Assembly (NCBI GenBank): GCA_026210745.1
Contig: CP110631.1
Span: 2,356,001 to 2,420,000, forward strand
Direction of reading: 5' to 3'
From: Exobasidium rhododendri
Lineage: Eukaryota; Basidiomycota; Exobasidiomycetes; Exobasidiales; Exobasidiaceae
DNA: 64,000 nucleotides
Shown here piece after piece: positions 43,303-56,051 of this stretch. The notes below the pieces were generated by a model. The model searched no databases. It was not told where the DNA came from and was given only the letters and a program-made list of their open reading frames with translations. A program made the translations under genes and the position numbers. Numbering within the stretch: the stretch's first letter is position 1; each line of letters starts with the position of its first letter.

Positions 43303-44514
43303 TCAAGACATTCCCCAGATCTTTATGGTACCATCTCGATCGTCGCCAGCATAGGCTAGGTAAGGCCTACTAGGATGCCATGTCACAGAATTGACTGCTG
43401 AAGTAATGGGAATCTTGTGAAGCGGACTATCGACAAAGGGGTCCATTGGACAGGTTGCAGTGATGCAAATAAAGGGATCGTCTCCACCGCTAGCTAGGAA
43501 TTCACCATCAAACGAAAAGCTGATCGATCGAGACGGACCAGTTTGATGCCCGCTCATGGATATGTTATACCACTCATTCAATGACCACAAGGCAGTCGTA
43601 CTGTCGGCAGAAGCAGTTGCAAGATATCGTCCCATCGGATCGAACTTGAGGCAGAAAACGCTGGCAGTGTGCCCTTGGATCGTGTAAACGGTGGGCCACT
43701 TGATGGCGTTCGGAGACTTGCTGTCCCCCGATCCCACTTCACCGTCTTGGACGTATGCACTTGCTCTAGCATCTAGTAATCTCACATTTCCGCCTCCTGT
43801 GCCTACAACAAAGAGACTACCATCAGGCGACCAACTGAATTCGTTTATCTCTTCCTTTTCTGTCTTGACCCACTTTGTCTCGTTGGAAGAAAAGTCGGGC
43901 GGTGATCCAAACGATCGCACTAGGCCCAATATCCTCCCTGCTCGAACATCGATGAGTGACACGGTGTCATCCCTGTCCCCCACTGCCACGACGTTCCCCG
44001 CAGGATGATAGGCGACGTTGATGTTGGAGCCTGACGTGGCTATGCTGCTAGACGCTGAAGAGGTTCGAATATCCCAGAACTTGGCACTTCGATCGGAAGA
44101 CGCAGATACAAGTAATTCCGGATGAATGGGATCCCAGGCTAGTTGCTCCACTGCATCAGTATGACCACGTAATTCACTGGCAGCTCGATGATCAACGCTT
44201 CTCTCAGGGGTCCAGATCCGAATCGTCCGATCTGAAGAAGAGCTAGCCAGTCTTCTTCCATCAATGCTCCAACCGAGAGCGCGGACAGATGGCGTCCCTC
44301 TCGATGCCGATGATCCTGGACCTGTAGGTGCGTTTGTGCTAGAAGACGGTTCTGCCACTGTACCAATCGTCAATGGTGCTGGTCGATGTCCACCTCGAAG
44401 GTCTTTGACAGGTACCGCTGCTGGCTTCCGATACTTTGGAAATGGAGGCGGGGGCAATCCGCGGTCCGCATATAGCGACAGTGTCGTTGGCGCCGGCACT
44501 AAAGGGGCGGACAT
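43303..44514 (-). CDS. TEX1: THO complex subunit 3 (THOC3/Tex1), WD40 protein
   Basis: Nuclear mRNA export and transcription-coupled factor, 403 aa, intronless. Starts 'MSAPLVPAPTTLSLYADRG'; the next upstream in-frame start would be a GTG. WD repeats are visible at 'ALGWSIDGRRLASSSSDRTI', 'LAWDPIHPELLVSASSDRS', 'NVAYHPAGNVVAVGDRDDTV', 'FSWSPDGSLFVVGTGGG', 'CLKFDPMGRYLATASADST', 'SISFSFDGEFLASGGDD' and 'VTWHPSRPYLAYAGDD'. The 'HTDAVEQLAWDP' and 'MGRYLATASADSTTALWSL' stretches are typical of THOC3. Other WD40 families are less likely. Divergent from the NIPA gene, 282 bp between starts. Confidence 0.85.
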   Translation of the reverse strand: MSAPLVPAPTTLSLYADRGLPPPPFPKYRKPAAVPVKDLRGGHRPAPLTIGTVAEPSSSTNAPTGPGSSASRGTPSVRALGWSIDGRRLASSSSDRTIRIWTPERSVDHRAASELRGHTDAVEQLAWDPIHPELLVSASSDRSAKFWDIRTSSASSSIATSGSNINVAYHPAGNVVAVGDRDDTVSLIDVRAGRILGLVRSFGSPPDFSSNETKWVKTEKEEINEFSWSPDGSLFVVGTGGGNVRLLDARASAYVQDGEVGSGDSKSPNAIKWPTVYTIQGHTASVFCLKFDPMGRYLATASADSTTALWSLNEWYNISMSGHQTGPSRSISFSFDGEFLASGGDDPFICITATCPMDPFVDSPLHKIPITSAVNSVTWHPSRPYLAYAGDDRDGTIKIWGMS

Positions 44515-44796
44515 GGCTTGCTTGGAGGATCTCAAGATTGGGCAGGATTGGCAACGCCTTCTCACTTGCAAAAGCGTCGGACGATGCTTTTTTTTTGGAC
44601 AAGTTGAGAGAGAGATGCAGCAAGCCACGCGAGAAGCTGGTCAGTGCACCGTCCGGTTGTGTAGAACATCTGCCTGTCAGACATAATTACCTCAAGGACG
44701 AGACTACTGGGTTCTCTCCTTGCTGCTCGAATACCACGACTGGTGGAGATGGGCCAGTGAAGACACGATCGATCTTCGGTTAGGACAATTTCGGAT

Positions 44797-47135
44797 ATGC
44801 CTTCGACAGGTGGTTCTCTGGGAGGTATATCAGTTCCTGTGGCTATCGTCCTGGGGCTAATCTCCTCCTTCATTCAATCACTCGGTCTCACCATCCAACG
44901 CAAATCTCACATTCAAAATGCTTCACTCCCTGATACGAGGCAAAGGTCAGAATGGAAACGACCTCTTTGGTTGATCGGCTTTGCCATCTTTATAGTCGCT
45001 AATATTGGAGGGACAGTATTCCAGATTGGTGCTCTTCCCATCGTGATGCTCGCTCCTCTCGGCGCTGTCAGCCTCTTATACAACGCTTTACTTGCTCGTT
45101 TTATTCTTGACGACTTTTTCTCAAGATACATGATCGCTGGTATGTTTCACGTTTTTTTGAGCTTTTCCGTTGAGGCGAGAGCTGATCTCCTGCTCCTCCA
45201 GGCACTGCTTTGATTGCTGCTGGTGCTGTTCTGATTGGCTACTTTGGTGTGGTTCGAGAGCCAAATCACAGTCTCGACGATCTACTGGCCTTGTACTCCC
45301 GTCCAACGTTCATTGCATTTGCGTCCGTCTTTGCCTTGACTTTTGTCGGAGTACTTGCCATCGTGAGTATCGGAGACGCAAGGCTGCTTGGGCATAATGC
45401 TGATTATCTTGATGTACAGGCCCACCTTGCAGAATGGCAACTGCATATACGACTCTTTCGGCCTGAGACGGCAAGTGTAAAGGGAAAATCGAGGAGAATC
45501 GGTCGGAAGAAGCCAAAAAGACGCTGGTCGGCTCCTTCCTTGGCACCCGTTGTAGAAGTCAGTGAAAGCAATTCGGGTATCGCAACCCCCGTGCTGGAAA
45601 TTGCAGACGAAGCAGCCAGAAAGGGAATATCAATTGAGCGAGTCTTAGCAAAGAGGAATGGTCTACAAAGCTTATCACGCACAGCAGGAATGGGAGCAGG
45701 CCCAAGAGGATACGGGACCTTCTACAAGAGTCATGATTCTTCCTCTTCTTCTGCTAGTTCGACTACTTCTGAGGAGTCTACCGTAATTGCTAGTGCCAAA
45801 CCATCCCAATCAACCTCTGCAGCAGCAGCAGCAGCGGCAATGAACGATCCAGCGATCAGGAGGACATGCTTAAGCTTGGCCGTAGCTTATGGCGGTGCAA
45901 GTGGAACTCTATCTGGTGCTTGCCTACTATTTGCAAAGAGTGGTATAGAGCTCTTAGTCATGACAATCGATGGCGAGAACCAATTTGATCGTTGGCAAAG
46001 CTGGTTCTTGATTGCGGTCATGTTGATTGCAGCCTTATCACAACTCTGGTATCTCAACAAAAGCCTTCGATTAGCCGATCCAACGCTCGTCTGTCCCCTC
46101 GCATTTTGCTTCTACAACACTTCTTCGATCATGCTCGGCCTCGTCTACTTCAATCAACTTGGATCGTTATCTTGGACGAGCTTGGTACTGGTCATTGTAG
46201 GCATTGCAGTCTTACTAGCAGGTGTTTGGACAGTGAGCTTGCATGGATCAAAAGTCGCAGAGGATGGAGACGACAAAGAAGAGGAGGAGGGATTGCTTGC
46301 GCAAGATCAAAGTAGACTTTCTTCCCTAGACAGTTCTGCATCCGTCTTGAGTCCCGTAGAAGCTGACAATGCAACAGAGCAGACTTCCTTACTTGCCAAT
46401 GCAGGCGGGATCGGCGGACCACATCTCCCACCATCTTCTGCTGCAAGAAAGTCACCTGAGCTTTCTAATTTGGGCTTGGCCTCTTCACCCATGAGTCCTG
46501 ACGGAAGTAATAGCAGCAGCAGTAGTGGTGGAAGTAGTGGCGGAGGCGGCAACTCGTCATTGACAAGGAGCAAAAGGAAGTCAAGGTCTGGTAGCTTTGG
46601 GGGACTGGGAATGCGTGTTCCCGGATTGCCGTTACATAGTGTCCATTTCGAGAGTAGCGAAGGGAGTTCAGAAGCACCGCTGGAACCGATTGATACTAGC
46701 ACAAGAAACGGAAGCAGTAACATCGTCGCTGGTGCGCTCACCTCTCCTCGAAGTCAGCAGAGGAGAAGGCACATCTACGAAGCTCTTCTGGAGGGAGGTC
46801 TCAGCATCGGAATCTCGCCTAGCAGTCCAGGTTTTCACGTCAAGCATACCTTTGAAATGAACAATGACGATTCTACATTTTCTGCTATGCAAAAGCAACG
46901 TCGCCCTCGCAGAACCTTTTCGGAGGCAGACGTGGAGATCCTCGCGGCAGACCAAGATGCCCAAGTCGGCGATCTTCCTTTGGAGTCAGAGCAAGAAGAT
47001 TATAACTCCGCTTGGACAAGAGTGATGCCGGCATTGGATTACACCACTTTGAGCGATAGGCTGAGCAATCTTACGACCAGCACCAAAGGGTGGTTTGGAG
47101 GAATGTTTCAAAATAATTCAAGGAGTGATGGGTAA
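44797..47135 (+). CDS. NIPA-type magnesium transporter with long C-terminal tail
   Basis: Membrane protein of the NIPA (Mg transporter) family, 739 aa. Three exons (44797-45139, 45202-45362, 45420-47135). TM pattern: 'VPVAIVLGLISSFIQSLGLT', 'KRPLWLIGFAIFIVANIGG', 'ALPIVMLAPLGAVSLLYNAL', 'MIAGTALIAAGAVLIGYFG', 'PTFIAFASVFALTFVGVLAI', then, after a Ser-rich loop, four more TMs ending 'LVLVIVGIAVLLAGVW'. The cytosolic tail (about 330 aa) is rich in Ser, Gly and acidic residues. The 57 nt intron 45363-45419 is stop-free and in frame. It has a consensus GTGAGT donor and splicing it restores the TM5-loop sequence. Metal specificity is inferred. Confidence 0.88.
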
Positions 47136-47238
47136 TTATGGCGGCGACATTGATATAAAGTACTGTACCTGCAATTCTCTCTTTTTCGTTTGTGATACCC
47201 GCCTATTCTGAGCAGACACGAAGATTCGTTTGATGGCA

Positions 47239-47254
47239 ATATATATATATATAT
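47239..47254. repeat. (AT)n microsatellite
   Basis: Eight AT units between the NIPA stop and the peroxygenase stop, non-coding 3' flank. Confidence 0.8.
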
Positions 47255-47374
47255 GTATCTCGATTGACATTCATGATGATTACAGGTTTCACTTTAGACG
47301 TAAGATGAGGTATTACAGGCACAAATGTAGGGTGGGCAAGACTAGAGTGTTAGTGATGGTGGGGTAGGTCTTTT

Positions 47375-48987
47375 TTAGGTTCCCGGCGCAGGCGAGTCCG
47401 CCTTACTGGCATCGTTGAGATCAGCAGTGACACCAGGGTAGGTGCTTTGATAGTCAGCCATCGTCTTTGCCTTCATGGTGATGACGGGATTGCAGTCTCC
47501 GAAGCTTGAGACCAAGGTTGGCACCAGAGTAGAGGCAATGAAACTTAGAGCCGCTTGCTGATCTGGACCTTGGAGGATGTTGGATGCAAAAGAAGGAGCC
47601 TCTGCTTGAATATTCTGGGAGATGAAGCAGCCCAGTTTGGCAGGATCACTTAGGTCAGTGATGGCGTTGTATGCGCCTCCTGTCAAGTCACCAATGTCGA
47701 TACCAGAAAAGGAGTTCACAGTCCCGGTGTTGCCGCCGACGCCGGATGTGTCTGGATAGGCAGCAATTTGTTGAGAGACGGCCGCAAGAATGTCAGCAAG
47801 AGTCCACTCCTGCAAGGGGTGTCGCTTGTAAAAGGGAGCAGGGATCCGCTCATATCCGTACTTGTATGTCAGGGCTCCTTGAGGGTCACCAGAGTATGAA
47901 AACCATGACATCAAGTTCTCGGGAGAAAGGTATCCTTCTGGGTTCTCTGCGCTCTTATTCGACATGAGCGCGAAGACGAAATGGTGTGCAGCTTGTAGAT
48001 TAAAAGGAATGAAGGAGGAAGTGTCAGGAAGATTGCTAGCACCTCTGGTCGCCGTGTCCACTGAGAAATACTCACCTGGAGTAAAAGCAACTCCTGCAAA
48101 AGGTGGCGAAAAGTAATTTGGATTGTTGGCGATTGAGTGGAGCTTTCGATTGTTCTGATGAGCTGCGAGAATGGAAGGTGTAATGTGTCCATCATCAGGG
48201 TATTTTGCTCTTGCCAAGTCGAGCAGTTGCTGGAAGTAGTCAGTGTATGACCTGCAGTTGCTGTTCTCTGCTTCGGGAGAACTGAAATCCCCACGCGTAA
48301 TGGAAGCGTCGCCTTCCGATTCTAGTGGAGAGGGCAGAAGAAGATTTACAGAATTCGAAGTCAGGTGGGCGGCGCAACGCAGTGGGTACAATGATTCGAA
48401 GTCCCGACAAACTCACTGAGATGTCCAAGAGCACAGATGCCACTCGTCTCTCCTAAAAGTGATTCTTGAAGGGCACCAGCAGTTGCGACGCGGACATCGT
48501 GTCCACCGATCGACCATCGGCCCGAGACAGGGTCTCCATCGAAGAAGCTGGTGGTCGTTTCAAGGAAGACCGCTGCTTCTTTCGAGAGCCCGACTGCGTT
48601 TGTCAATCCGAGGATAATGTCTTCTCTTGTCACAACACCAGTACGACTGATGAAGCCATGATTCGCGAGCGCATTGAGCCCAGCGCAAGGTCCTCTTTGA
48701 TCAGTGGGTCCAGGAGCTTGCCATTCATTGTCGCCAGTCAAGTCGACGTATTGTAAAGCTTCATCAAATATATAAGGTCTGCCTTCGTTGCCAAGTCCCA
48801 TGTTGTCGGGGAATGGCACAACTGCCGGAACACCAGCTCTCTTCATAAAGTCAGTCTCGAGCGTCTCCTTGAGAGATCTTGAGATGGCATCCTTTCCGAG
48901 GATCTCCGGAAAGAGCATGAAAGGGTAAGCCTGCGCACTGCCAATGACGACGGTTGCCAGAGTGGCAAAGGTGGGCAGGAGTTGCAT
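47375..48987 (-). CDS. Secreted heme-thiolate peroxidase (chloroperoxidase/unspecific peroxygenase family)
   Basis: Extracellular heme-thiolate enzyme, 505 aa, two exons (48417-48987, 47375-48321). Signal peptide 'MQLLPTFATLATVVIGSAQA'. The proximal Cys lies in 'RGPCAGLNALANHG' (Cys101); the family motif is usually PCPGLN. 'EGDASITR' (193-200) matches the EGD-S-R acid-base and metal motif of long (Agaricales-type) peroxygenases, as opposed to the EHD of short ones. Total length and motif type fit the long group, and Cys residues near the C-terminus ('LGCF', 'GDCNP') could form the terminal disulfide. Such enzymes insert oxygen into C-H bonds with peroxide; the substrate is unknown. Confidence 0.88.
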
Positions 48988-50672
48988 CGTGTGAATGAAA
49001 AGAAGGGGTGAGGAGGAGGGGAAGAAACGGGTTTGGGCGGATTGTGTTTGTTAGAAGGATCAATTCTGTTGTGCAGACGGGAAAGCGGAGAGAGAGCGTC
49101 TCTTTATATCATTTCTCTTCACCCCAAAACGACATGACCCTCTTGCGTCAGGCAGACTGATCTGACACGGAGGCGGACCCACATTGATGCACATCAGAGT
49201 ATAGCTCACTCACTCCTTGCACACCTTCCTGTGCTTCCTCTCTCCGGCGTCTATTGCTCTTTTTTCTAATCAAATGCCCGATCAGGCGCTGTAAAATTTC
49301 CTTTGTTGCAATGGGAGTACAGCCTAGTTTACCCCAACATTCGAAGCATGTTCGACGGGATGTGTCACAGATTTCCAAAGGGGCAGCAGCAGGAGACGAA
49401 GCTCTGCCCGTTTCTGCGCTACATCTTTACCCCACAAAAAGCACTGCATTTCTACACATTCAGGGAAGCGTCTTCTCTCGACAGATTTGACAGACTAAGG
49501 CTAAACGAAGAATAGCCCTCCATTGCTAGCGGGCCTTGATGAGACAGGACCAAAGCTCACGAGGAAGAGAGGGAAGGTGAGAGGTGGTAGTGAAAAGTGA
49601 GCTGATTTGATCGACGGGCCGATGACAAATAGCCCAGCGCTACCTCTGGACGCATTCTACAAGAAGAAGAAGAAGAAGAACGGGAGAAAGTCACCACTAG
49701 CGCAAAAAGCAGCTGGGGACGGGAAAAAAAGGAATAAAATCGGATTCTATTCGACGAAAGGACTTTATCATTGTCAGTAGGGCAGGGAAGAATAGCAGGG
49801 AAGAATACCCGGTGGGATCTCCGTCGCACACGAATTTAGCGCGGTGAAGACACGTAGGAAATGGAGAGGGGTGGGGGCAGTTTGTCCCCTTTTCGATCGA
49901 TCGTCGTTTTCCTGCCAAGACTGCATATAGAAGTGGAATGTATCAGAAGGGCGTCATCCTCCTTGGAACGAGTAGTCTTGTGATTGCGTGGTAAGATCCG
50001 CTCCACTCGATGCTCGCAAAGACAGTGGCAAGGGATTCACGATCAGACTCGTGAGCCCGACGACCCTTTCGATCCGCTCACTCCTCCTCGCGCAAGAAGG
50101 CAGAGGAACATATATATGCACGGCATATGCTCTCTCGATAAGCTTGTGGGAAATGACGACATGAATTGCCTGCCGGGGTCTCTCTCTCTTTCCTTCTCAT
50201 GTCGAACTTGAATTCCTTTTCGGGGCGCCGGTGTACAGTACAACGACGTTACCCCGCACATCGGTGTAGTCGATGCAACAAGATTAAAATTTTGGAACTA
50301 GACGTGCATGTGTATCTGTAGTCTAGTACACTTACCGTATTTTGTTAATGCACCGTTTCTTGTAATTGACATCTGTATGAGCAGAGTCGCCAATAGTCAA
50401 AGATCCAACCTCTTCTTGCCCGCTTGTGGGATGCTGCAGCTGTGTCACTGGACTTTGTCGAAGGGAAATAGTAGGCTGCCGCTGGTGAATCCTCTAGAAG
50501 CAATTTTCACCGCTATGTGACGTCTCTTTGTGACTACGAAAAATCTATTCTATTGCGATGCGACAGTGACGATATGAGAGAAAGAGCAGTTGCTTGTAGG
50601 AAGCGCAAAAGGTAGATGAGAGGAGAGTAGGAGAGGGAGACGGGAAAGTAAGGGTGTAGGCGGCCGGTTTGA
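48988..50672. other. Long intergenic region upstream of the peroxygenase
   Basis: About 1.7 kb. It has a TATAAA (minus strand) near 49103, an AAG-repeat tract near 49660-49680 and CT-rich stretches. Several open frames exist, but none could be joined to a recognisable protein. A short frame starting at 49939 is discussed among the rejected items. Confidence 0.5.
49103..49108 (-). promoter_or_regulatory. Possible TATA box of the peroxygenase gene
   Basis: TATAAA on the minus strand about 116 nt upstream of the peroxygenase ATG. Confidence 0.45.
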
Positions 50673-53600
50673 TCAAGCTTGACCATCATTCTGCCATTCT
50701 GCCACGACGGCTTTGTACATCTTTGTGCCATGCTTTCTCGTCCTTTCTCCCTTTTGTAGTCTTCGAATAAAGCGTTGCAAGGTCTTGATGAGTAGAGTGA
50801 TGTACGTTGTGCAATACGCTTCAAAGAAAAGGCACGCAAGCGCATTGACCGAAACGATGATGAGAAGTGCGTAGTGAAAGTAGCGCGGGAACTCCACCAG
50901 AGCTAGGATGTTGAAGATCGGTCCAGAGGGAACGAACAAGAAATAGAGCGACAGCAGCGTCAGGAATGTGAGTGAGATCATCAACATGGCTGTGAGTTGT
51001 GCAGAGAGGAGAGAAAGAGGCGATCGTCAGTATGAAGGCGCAAACGTGCGATATTGCGCGAGGAGGAACTTAAGCTCACGATTCGTGTACATTCGCTGAC
51101 GGTACGGTGGTCCTGCACTAAAAGCAGCAGCGACGATCAAGTATTGGAAAGCAGACACCAGGAACAAGGCAGAGTTTTCCGGGTTCTGCACGTTGAGCTC
51201 CTCTGGGTTGACGACAGGAGGTTCGTACCATGGTTGCGATCTTGTATAGAAGAACGTAAAAGTCTGGACAATGGCGCAGATGACTGTTTGACCCAACATG
51301 GAGGTCAAAACTTTTTTACTGACCAGATTAGCCGTCGGTCGCTTCGGATTGATCTGTGGAAAGGGCAAGGTTCTGGCCATGGCGACCGCGACTGGCAAGA
51401 CGCAAAATAGATCCACGTACAGGAATTGACCATCGGACAGAGAGCTAGCAAAGCTGTAAAGCAAGGAGATGCTGACGAATTGAATCAGACTGTAGAGGGC
51501 CATATACTTGAAGCACGAAAAGGAGGTGACTAGAGCCGCCCTACCTTCCTTGATGACTTCGATGACGCAAGAAATGTCGGGGGATCGAGAGGTGAAAGGA
51601 GCGGCAACTGATGCCTCTGCCTCTGAGAGCGAAATTCCAATGTCGGCCGCCTTCAGGGCACCGCAGTCATTGGCACCATCTCCACACATTCCTACTGTAT
51701 AGCCTAGTGCTTGCAAACGCTCCACCAGCTCGTGCTTCTCGTCGGGTGACATTCTTGCAAAGACGGTGCCTTTGATGAGCATCCGTCGGATCGTCTCAAT
51801 CGGAGCAAAGTCAATCATCCATCGGAACACGTCACCGGTCAAGGCCAGCTGATAGTCTTGAAAGTCAAATTCCTCCAGGTCAAAGACGTGTGGGTCGATG
51901 CTAATCGGTTTCAGTCGATACGGGTCTAGCTTCACTCGATTGTCGTCCACACTTGACCAGTCAATCACCGCATCCGAAGCCTTGGACTGGCCTTGAACGA
52001 AAGTCGGTAAGAAGACATGAGCAGAAGGCCCCACCATGCCGCACTCTCTTGCTACGCTGATCGCTGTTCTCGGATTGTCACCCGTCGCCATCTTGGTGAC
52101 GATGCCTGCCTTCATCAGCGTGTCAATGACTGGTCCTGTCCCGTCCTTTATTTTGTTTTCAAAGATCATCAGACCGAGGAACTTCAGACCGCTCTCTGCC
52201 TGCTCCCTCTTCATTCTCTGCGCCTTGATCCAGCTCATGCCCGGCATCGTCTTACCGGCACAAGCAATCACTCTGTATCCATGCTTGGTGTAGTAGTCAA
52301 GGAGATCGTCGTAATCTTTGGGGAAGGACTCGGGGTCACAGATGTCCGTCATGACTTCGGGAGCCCCCTTGACAAACACTTCCATGCTACTCGATTGCAG
52401 TTGCTTTGTAATGACACTCATTCTTCTTAATTGAGAGACAAACTCAAACGTCCGCAGCACGCCCAACTCCAAGAAGTGTGCGTGTCTTCCCGACTTCTTC
52501 ATTGCATCTTCCACTTCAAATGCCTGCCCACCGGGCGGCCTTACCACCGTTTGAACTAATGCTGGTGCCCTCTCGGTCAGTCGACTCTTGCCGTCCTTTG
52601 CCGTTCCGCTCTTTGTCGTGGCTTTTGCAGCGGCGTCCTTTCCTTCGTCCAGCGTCCAGCCGGTATACTCGAACATCTTGACGTCCAACGGATCACCAAT
52701 CACCTCGCCGTCGACTACCTTCAAGCTATGACAGGTGGCCAGAGCATGCAACAAGGGCAACTTCTTTGTCTCCACATCGAGTCCCTTGAAGTTGACTGGC
52801 ATCTCGTCCACCACTTCATGAAGTTCACTAAATCTCTGTGCTCGAACGTCGACTGTACGGCTGCCCAGTACATCCAGTCCGTCGGCGGTAAGTGTGCCTG
52901 TCTTATCGAAACAAAACACATTTACCTTTCCACCAATGTTGACTCGGTTCGGGGAAATGCAAAAGATCCCAGCTTTTCGAAGCCTGGAAATGGCAAAGGA
53001 CGTCCCGATGCTCATTGTAGCCGGTAGAGCAGGCGGCACGACGACTGTGATCAAGTCCAGGGCTCGCAGGACAATCGTGTGCCAAGCAATGCCCAGCTTG
53101 ACAAAATTGTAACTGCTTCCCAAAAATCCAAAGCCAGCAATGGCGCCCAAGAACCCGATGAAGCGAAACGAGTCTCTGTAAAACTTGAAGCCCATCGGTT
53201 TTGGAAAAAGCATACTGCGGATTAGAGCCCCCTTGGTCGTGTCGAACCCAGTTCGAACGACCATAGCTTTTGCGCCCGCTTGGTACGTTTCGTCGTCGCT
53301 GCTGCCGGACAGGTCACCCGTCGGTCGAATTCGGATGATCCTCGTTCCAGAGAAGAGGAAGTTCTTGGCTAGATCAGAAGAGATCTGCGTCTCCGTCGAG
53401 TGCAGTAGCGGCATCTGATCATTACTAATGGGCACCTTGGACACCGGCACCGATTCACCTGTCAGCATACTTTCGTTGACAATCGCATCGCCGCTGAGCA
53501 GGATACTGTCGGCCGGGAAGAGCAGAAGGCCAGTCTCGGCAACGTCATACACATCTCCTGGAACCAGCTCGGTACTCTCCCGAATAGCCCACTTTCCCTC

Positions 53601-55664
53601 TCGAAGCACGTTGACATGACAGCTGAATCGACTCATCTCTCTCATCCTCTTCACCGTGTTTCTTGTCTCGATCAAGGTGGTGACGATACTTGCGCAAGAG
53701 ATGGCGACGATGCAGATCGCATAGTAGTAGTAATTGTCCAGACTCCACAGCATCACACTTGCCACTTGAAAGATGTAGAAGGGGTGCAAGACTTCTTCCA
53801 CGAGGAGGGTCAAGGTAGATCTGCTGGCAATGTCAATCACGTTAGCTCCGAAGATGGTCGTGCGGTCCTTCTCCGACTCCCAAGTGATACCGTTGGCAAT
53901 AGAGGTGATCGAAGTCCACGTCGGATCTCGCCAATCTTTCAGCATTCTCCATCGTCCTGACGGTGGATGCAGGGCAAAGCGTGTGTATCGGTAGTCGAGA
54001 AAGGTCAAGTCCATCAGTTGTTCTGTTTCCACTCCAGCAAACACGGGGGATACCTGATCCTTTTTGGGTAAAGAGGCTTGTCCATTGCCATTCGTCTTGC
54101 CGGTGCCCTTCAGCGCAGGCGGTAGCAGAGTCGGTTTGAGTAGATTATTCTGATGCTCTACTTGAGTACTAGCTGGATCACTCGACGACAGTGGGAACAC
54201 AGTAGCCAGGGGTCGAGCAAAGGCGACTGTTTGAGGCTTCATTTCCAGCAAATCGCCCCATTGATTTTGCACGACGACGAATTCTGCCTTTTCGAATGTA
54301 CATTCTTTACAGAGGTATTTGTATCGTAAGTGGGGTAGCCACCGTCCCAGAAGGTATACGATTCCCAAAGTCAAAAAGCAAGCCAAGACAAAGAAGACCT
54401 TTCTCAATGCTACAGTCTCATAGCCGGTGAAGCGAATCAAGCAATCGTCGTCGGCCAAGTAGACCTGTTGTCGACTTTCACAGTCTTTGTCGGTAAATTT
54501 GGCATCTTCCCGTGCTGCCTTGATGACGTCTTCAGATGTCTGATGTCGGGAGCTGAGTGGATCATTTGAATCCGCAAACGGTGTCATGCCGGACGGATCC
54601 TCGCTTTCCAGGCCCCCAAGTTCGACGTCTAGTTCATCAGCAGGCGCCCTTTCGACGGTGGCCCTTGAATCCCCAAATACAGGATCGACAGCGCCACTCA
54701 GTGGTCCAAATGCGGAAGGCATGAGTCCACCACGATTATTAGCATCTTCATCGCTGCTTGAGTTAGAGATTCCTTCGGAGAAGTCGTCGTCGTCATCGTC
54801 ATCATCGCCAGTCTCGCTCGCGGAGAAATCATCGTCGTCTTCATCATCTTGCTCTGCTCCGCCTCTGCCTCCTTGTGAGCTTCTTCGTGATAAAACGGAC
54901 TGGCTCGATCTTCCCCTACCGAACGAAGGACGTCTTGGAGAAGAGCTAGCCTCTCCACTCTCACCGCGAAAGGAAGCCATCAGAGAGCCTAGGACGCCTC
55001 GACTCTCCTCTTCCCCCCTCTTTGGAACCTTTCTACGACTTCCAATTCGCTTTGAGCTTGCTGCTCCACTGACAACGCTCTGTCCATCTATCACAGCGCT
55101 TTCATTGCCATCGAGACTCCTTCTCGAGCTGTTTGGAGATAGCCCGTTCCTGTTCCTTGACCTGCCCATCACGGAAGAGTCTCGCGATATGCGTCGACGA
55201 GAGCGGGTCGAAGAATGAAGTTGCATGTTCCTTTGCATGTGATGCATGCTAATGGAAAGTGCAGAGGCAAAGGCAAAGTCAGAATGCGAAAAATTTCATC
55301 GTCGAAGACGACATACACACCTGCTGATAGAAGACGGGACCACTCCCGCACTTGGCCCGTCGAAGATACTGCCATGCTCATCGTAGCTGCCCACCTGACT
55401 ATCTCTCCTCCTCCTTCGGATTTTGATTCCTCCAGATTGCTCATCATCTGAATTCAGGGGTTCATCATCCACGGCTGTCTCTGTATTTGCAGCGCTCTGC
55501 GACTTTGCCCATTGCATTGCCTCTGCCGACTCCTTGTCAGTGAAGAAGGGTGAAGTGGAGACGATATCTGCATCGTCCGAAACCAAGGGAGCACTCGGTC
55601 GACCCCAAGAAGGAGCCTGGTACTCATCAGCTGCCCTGATGTCCTTGTTACGAGAAGACGACAT
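50673..55664 (-). CDS. YPK9: P5B-type P-type ATPase (Ypk9/ATP13A2-like)
   Basis: 1609 aa, three exons (55321-55664, 51080-55248, 50673-50989; total 4830 nt). P-type ATPase landmarks: 'LTGESVPV' in the A domain, 'PPALPATMSIGT' in TM4 (PPALP marks P5B; P5A has PPELP), the phosphorylation site 'DKTGTLTADGLDV', 'KGAPEVM' in the N domain and 'MCGDGANDCGALKAADIGISL' (hinge, given in part). The N-terminal about 250 residues are disordered, with alternating basic and very acidic Ser/Asp-rich stretches. Known relatives sit in vacuolar or endolysosomal membranes, and animal ATP13A2 exports polyamines; substrate here is inferred. The last exon supplies the final TMs. Confidence 0.93.
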
Positions 55665-56051
55665 GATGGCCTATGGGAGCAGACGCACTTCCAAAATGTC
55701 ACTGTGCATGTAAGTGTCCACGTCCAATCATTGTCATTCCCATCTTCTGGTCCCATTCAGGATCAGAAGAGAGGGGAGAGGGAGAGACAGAAAGATAATT
55801 CCACGTGAGCAAACGCCAGAACGCTTCCAAGCTGGAACCGCCCCCTCCCCCCACGTCGCGCCGTCAAAACAAATGATAAAGTTCAAGGCGAGGGAAGTGC
55901 ATGTTTCACTTTCAGGGCGGCGCTTTTAATTAATGGGTGGGAAGGTCCAATTGTCATGAGGGCGCTGGGGCACTTCTGTATGGAGTGTCGTGTACACTTC
56001 CACCTCGGGCCCTCTGTCTGGCCTTTCACATTCTAAGCTTCACTGGTGGTC
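55665..56051. other. Divergent intergenic region P5B ATPase / NDK-like gene
   Basis: 387 bp between divergent starts, no gene seen. Confidence 0.5.

Noticed and set aside
49939-50160. Possible small gene starting MYQKGVILLGTSS with a second exon
   Set aside because: The only donor/acceptor pair gives a 43 nt intron and a frame that does not use the more protein-like alternative frame. No family recognised. Left as intergenic.
54586-55218. Plus-strand open frame of 210 codons rich in Ser
   Set aside because: Exact antisense of the Ser/Asp-rich N-terminus of the P5B ATPase; its composition is explained by that.
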